Assembly (NCBI GenBank): GCA_009777365.1 | Contig: WRLZ01000049.1 | Span: 1 to 5,546 of the forward strand | DNA length: 5,546 nucleotides | Reading direction: 5' to 3' | DNA from: Candidatus Saccharimonadota bacterium | GTDB taxonomy: Bacteria > Patescibacteriota > Saccharimonadia > Saccharimonadales > Saccharimonadaceae | Shown: positions 5,272 through 5,546 of the stretch, one piece after another | How positions within the stretch are numbered: the stretch's first letter is position 1 | How the letters are laid out: each line of letters opens with the position of its first letter | Program-made: the position numbers and the translations under genes | Notes under the pieces: generated by a model | Databases searched by the model: none | What the model saw: the letters and a program-made list of their open reading frames with translations, nothing else | Told to the model about the DNA's origin: nothing

Positions 5272-5546
5272 ATGGCGAATCAGGAAACTATCATCGAACT
5301 ACAAGGCCTGTCCAAACGTTACGGCTTCGGCGACGCCGAATATTACGCCCTGCGCGATTTCGACCTCACCGTCAAACGCGGCGAGTTCATCATGATTATG
5401 GGCCCCTCCGGCTGCGGCAAAACCACCCTCCTCAACATCATCGGCCTCATCGACAAGCCCAGCTCCGGCCAATTCCTCCTCGGTGACCGCGACGTCTCTC
5501 GTATCAGCTCCCGCCGCCAAGCCAAATTCCGCGCCCGCCAAATCGG
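5272..5546 (+). CDS. ABC transporter ATP-binding protein, MacB/LolD type (partial, runs off right edge)
   Basis: Ninety-one complete codons of the N-terminus are present. The sequence begins IIELQGLSKRYG (7-18), whose Tyr17 is the A-loop aromatic residue that stacks on adenine. It continues ALRDFDLTVKRGEF (26-39) and the Walker A motif GPSGCGKTT (44-52), followed by LLNIIGLIDKPSSG (53-66). This order and spacing fit the ATPases of the MacB/LolD/FtsE group, which power substrate transfer with FtsX-like permeases rather than classical import. The window stops at RQIG, just before the Q-loop, so Walker B, the signature motif and the partner permease are not visible. Third codon positions are strongly biased to C, unlike the A/T-rich 4571 gene, which may reflect high expression or different origin. 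Confidence 0.93.
   Translation, partial: MANQETIIELQGLSKRYGFGDAEYYALRDFDLTVKRGEFIMIMGPSGCGKTTLLNIIGLIDKPSSGQFLLGDRDVSRISSRRQAKFRARQI

Noticed and set aside
5299..5541. Minus-strand frames opposite the ABC gene
   Set aside because: The plus strand encodes a clear Walker A ATPase; the antisense frames arise from its GC-rich third positions.

Overview
This window looks like a chromosomal fragment of a bacterium. The best guess is a member of the Candidate Phyla Radiation (Patescibacteria), possibly Saccharibacteria. The grounds are indirect. The 23S rRNA gene carries large insertions and has no 16S gene in front of it, most mRNAs appear leaderless, and several small proteins have no obvious family. 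No marker gene in the window settles the placement. Genes end in TAG, TGA or TAA, which fits the standard bacterial code; nothing suggests that UGA is recoded.

Layout. (1) Positions 1 to about 1105, minus strand: the 5' part of a 23S rRNA gene, roughly E. coli positions 1-530, which runs off the left edge. It is about twice the usual length because domain I contains a roughly 427-nt insertion closed by a 22-bp stem, plus a smaller hairpin expansion. (2) Positions 1106-1415: a 23S leader of about 235 nt with a boxA-like motif, driven by a strong promoter (TTGACT, 17 bp, TATACT). The spacer and downstream flank of this promoter form a G-quadruplex motif whose 7-nt loop holds the -10 box. (3) Positions 1416-2534, minus: an alpha/beta-hydrolase-like protein with a Pro/Ala/Glu-rich N-terminal tail and a Gly where the nucleophile should be. 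(4) Positions 2604-3614, plus: a divergently transcribed, single-pass membrane-anchored protein with six cysteines, of unknown function. (5) Positions 3623-4405, minus: an SseB-family protein, tail to tail with the previous gene. (6) Positions 4571-5041, minus: a small unrecognised protein. Between (5) and (6) lies a noncoding stretch with two competing hairpins. (7) Positions 5115-5206, minus: tRNA-Ser(GGA) with encoded CCA. (8) Positions 5272 to the right edge, plus: the start of an ABC transporter ATPase of the MacB/LolD type.

The genes do not form one operon; nearly every one has its own recognisable -10 box. Four of the five protein genes place this box only 8-9 nt before the ATG with no usable Shine-Dalgarno sequence, so leaderless translation is likely. 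Only the SseB-like gene has a 5' UTR with a Shine-Dalgarno sequence. The most unusual features are the structured insertion in the 23S gene and the G-quadruplex-forming rRNA promoter.
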